Positions 6,332 to 8,196 of a stretch of 8,196 nucleotides of DNA are shown piece by piece; position 1 is the first letter of the stretch; each line of letters begins with the position of its first letter. Source of the DNA: an uncultured Chitinophagaceae bacterium. Lineage in GTDB: Bacteria; Bacteroidota; Bacteroidia; Chitinophagales; Chitinophagaceae. The stretch is from positions 1 to 8,196 of the forward strand of contig CALESY010000136.1 of the NCBI GenBank assembly GCA_937919945.1, given 5' to 3'. The notes under the pieces were generated by a model. The model was not told where the DNA came from, did no database searches, and saw only the letters and a list, made by a program, of their open reading frames with translations. A program made the translations under genes and the position numbers.

Positions 6332-8196
6332 TTATAAATGAACATTTAATGAAAGGGCGGTGATGGTACCGAACAACCCGCGTTGCTGGTATTTGTATGT
6401 TTTCGTTTGCTCATCGTACACGCGTTGTACGCTGTGGGGTTGTGTACGGTTGAATATGTTGTACACACTCAAGTGCGCATCTGCCTTAATACGCATACTG
6501 ATATTGAACTTGTATTGCAAATCGGCATCTGTACGAAACTGTGCAGACATGCGCAATTCATTTCGGCCTGTATAAGCGGGCATAGCCTCAAAGCCTGTAA
6601 AACCGGGCTTAGGCATCAGATACTGGCTTGTTTGCCCGGTAAACGGTGCGCCTGTTGCGTACACGGTAGTGGCGCTGATGCTCCAGCTCTTTGTTATATC
6701 GTACATGGCAACTACAGATAGCTGATGCCTGCGGTCGTAGCGTGCATAGTAGTCTTTACCATTGTTCAGCGAATCGAACCTGCGGTGTGCGAATGCCAGC
6801 GTATAACCTGCCCATCCTGAAAACCTGCCCGCTGTTTTGCCTGCAAACAATTCCAGTCCGTATGCCTTGCCACTGCCCTGTACCATTTCGTTCTCGTAGT
6901 TTTTGCTTTGCATGACAACTGCTCCTTCTTTATACTCACACAGGTTGCGCATCCATTTGTAATACACCTCTGCGCTTAATGATATACCCGTATTGGCAAT
7001 ATTGTGATAGTAGCCAGCGCTTATTTGGTCGGCATTGGCAGGCTGCAGGTTGGCAGATGCGGGATACCACATATCTGTTGGCAACATCAGCGAAGAGCCC
7101 GATACCATGTACATGTATTGCACCATACGCGCATACGATACTTTCACGGAACTGTTATCATTCAGCGAGTAGCGCATAGCTATCCGTGGTTCGGGGTTGA
7201 TGTATGTTTTACCTGTTGTAAGCATACTGCTAACACGCATACCTGCCGCTACTTGTGTTTTTGCACCCAGCGATACTTCATCGTTTACATATACGGCTGC
7301 TTCGTTATTGTGTATGCGCTGCCCTGCGTTATTACCAAAGCGCTCTACCAACGGGCCGCTGCTGCTGATGCGGTTAGGGTGAAAGAAGCGATTGGAGAAA
7401 CTAACACCTGCTGTTATTTTATGCCCTTTGATGTAAGACAACCGAACATCTGCACGTACACCCGCGTCTCTGATGGACGACTGCATGGTTATGTCATTGC
7501 TGTTGAACTTGCCGTTGATGTCATAACTGAAGCCTGAATAATATGCTGTAACATCGCCCGATGCTTTGTTGTCTTTACTGATATGGTTCCAGCGTAGCGA
7601 CATGGTATTGTTGCCCATCTTCATGCCGCTTTCTATGTTTTGCGTTTCTTCTCCGTCTGCATTGCTTTGTGCACGCAACACATCTCTGCCCGTATAGCTG
7701 CTGATGTAAAAACGATTGCGGGTGTTGGCCATGTAGTACAGTTTCACATTCACATCATGAAAGTGATACGGAATATTCTTCATCACTTTATCAATATAGG
7801 TGCGCCTGCCTGCTACCATTACAGATAGTTTGTCTTTTATGATAGGTGCTTCAATACATGCAGACGATGATATTGTACCTATACCAATCTGTGCTTTTAC
7901 ATCGCTCAGCGAGGCATCTTTGGTGCGTACATCCATTACAGACGATAGCCTGCCACCATACTGTGCCGCAAAGCCCGATTTGTAGAGCTGTACATCCTTC
8001 AACGCCGTGTTGTTGAATACTGAAAAGAAACCCAGCAGGTGGCCTGCATTGTACAGAGGTGCGCCATCCAGCAGTATCAGGTTTTCGTCGTTAGCACCAC
8101 CACGTACATACATACCTATGCTGCCTTCCGTGCCACCCTTTACGCCGGGCGTCAATTGCAGGGCTTTTACCACATCTACCTCTCCGCCAATAGCGG
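6332..8196 (-). CDS. TonB-dependent outer-membrane receptor, N-terminus cut by window edge
   Basis: The frame is open to the right edge, giving 620 complete residues with no true start in the window; the GTG at 8173 is internal because conserved plug sequence (AIGGEVDVVKALQLTPGV) reads through it. The plug domain shows YVRGG (visible residues 29-33), NLILLDGAPLYN (38-49) and LGFFSVFN (54-61). From about residue 100 a long series of amphipathic strands forms the 22-strand barrel, ending with YNIFNRTQP and the final strand ITALSLNVHL. Receptors with this plug normally start with a signal peptide and a carboxypeptidase-regulatory-like domain, so roughly 150-200 residues should lie beyond the edge. 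Such receptors import siderophores, cofactors, glycans or peptides using TonB-ExbBD energy. The downstream partner is a DUF4249 lipoprotein rather than SusD, so polysaccharide use is not indicated. The last residue is Leu rather than the usual aromatic. The substrate cannot be read from the sequence. Confidence 0.95.
   Translation of the reverse strand, partial: AIGGEVDVVKALQLTPGVKGGTEGSIGMYVRGGANDENLILLDGAPLYNAGHLLGFFSVFNNTALKDVQLYKSGFAAQYGGRLSSVMDVRTKDASLSDVKAQIGIGTISSSACIEAPIIKDKLSVMVAGRRTYIDKVMKNIPYHFHDVNVKLYYMANTRNRFYISSYTGRDVLRAQSNADGEETQNIESGMKMGNNTMSLRWNHISKDNKASGDVTAYYSGFSYDINGKFNSNDITMQSSIRDAGVRADVRLSYIKGHKITAGVSFSNRFFHPNRISSSGPLVERFGNNAGQRIHNNEAAVYVNDEVSLGAKTQVAAGMRVSSMLTTGKTYINPEPRIAMRYSLNDNSSVKVSYARMVQYMYMVSGSSLMLPTDMWYPASANLQPANADQISAGYYHNIANTGISLSAEVYYKWMRNLCEYKEGAVVMQSKNYENEMVQGSGKAYGLELFAGKTAGRFSGWAGYTLAFAHRRFDSLNNGKDYYARYDRRHQLSVVAMYDITKSWSISATTVYATGAPFTGQTSQYLMPKPGFTGFEAMPAYTGRNELRMSAQFRTDADLQYKFNISMRIKADAHLSVYNIFNRTQPHSVQRVYDEQTKTYKYQQRGLFGTITALSLNVHL

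Noticed and set aside
7004..7537. 177-residue plus-strand open frame antisense to the TonB receptor
   Set aside because: The opposite strand encodes a conserved barrel without interruption, and the antisense translation is Cys/His-rich noise.
8171..8173. GTG as the start codon of the TonB receptor
   Set aside because: Conserved plug-domain residues continue in frame upstream to the window edge, so this codon is an internal valine and the gene is truncated by the window.

Overview
The window looks like ordinary chromosome from a member of the phylum Bacteroidota, probably near the Chitinophagaceae; the rank below phylum is inference. The evidence is a TonB-dependent receptor paired with a DUF4249 lipoprotein, a PKD-domain lipoprotein, start codons without clear Shine-Dalgarno sequences, and promoter-like boxes matching the Bacteroidota TAnnTTTG -7 element. 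No RNA gene, mobile element, CRISPR array or phage gene was found.

Layout, left to right. At 1-279 (minus) is the N-terminal part of a DUF1801 (YdhG/frataxin-like fold) protein that runs off the left edge. At 422-1312 (minus) is a lipoprotein with two PKD domains. At 1514-2878 (plus, the only forward gene) is an exported M48 zinc metalloprotease. It converges, with a 15-base gap, on a 510-residue secreted protein at 2894-4426 (minus) that I cannot name but whose repeats suggest a beta-propeller. At 4633-5253 (minus) is a small exported protein, probably an outer-membrane beta-barrel. At 5425-6312 (minus) is a DUF4249 lipoprotein, directly downstream of a TonB-dependent receptor that enters from the right edge (6332-8196, minus, 5' end missing).

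Function. The receptor and the DUF4249 lipoprotein form one transcription unit that ends at a clear intrinsic terminator (5364-5399); they probably make an outer-membrane uptake system for an unknown substrate. The other genes appear to be single units. Six of the seven genes encode exported proteins (lipoproteins, outer-membrane or periplasmic proteins); only the DUF1801 protein looks cytoplasmic. I saw no convincing new multi-gene system. The points most worth a second look are the repeat architecture of the 510-residue protein, the receptor/DUF4249 pair, the start and unassigned C-terminus of the M48 protease, and an 8-bp inverted repeat just upstream of the beta-barrel gene's promoter.
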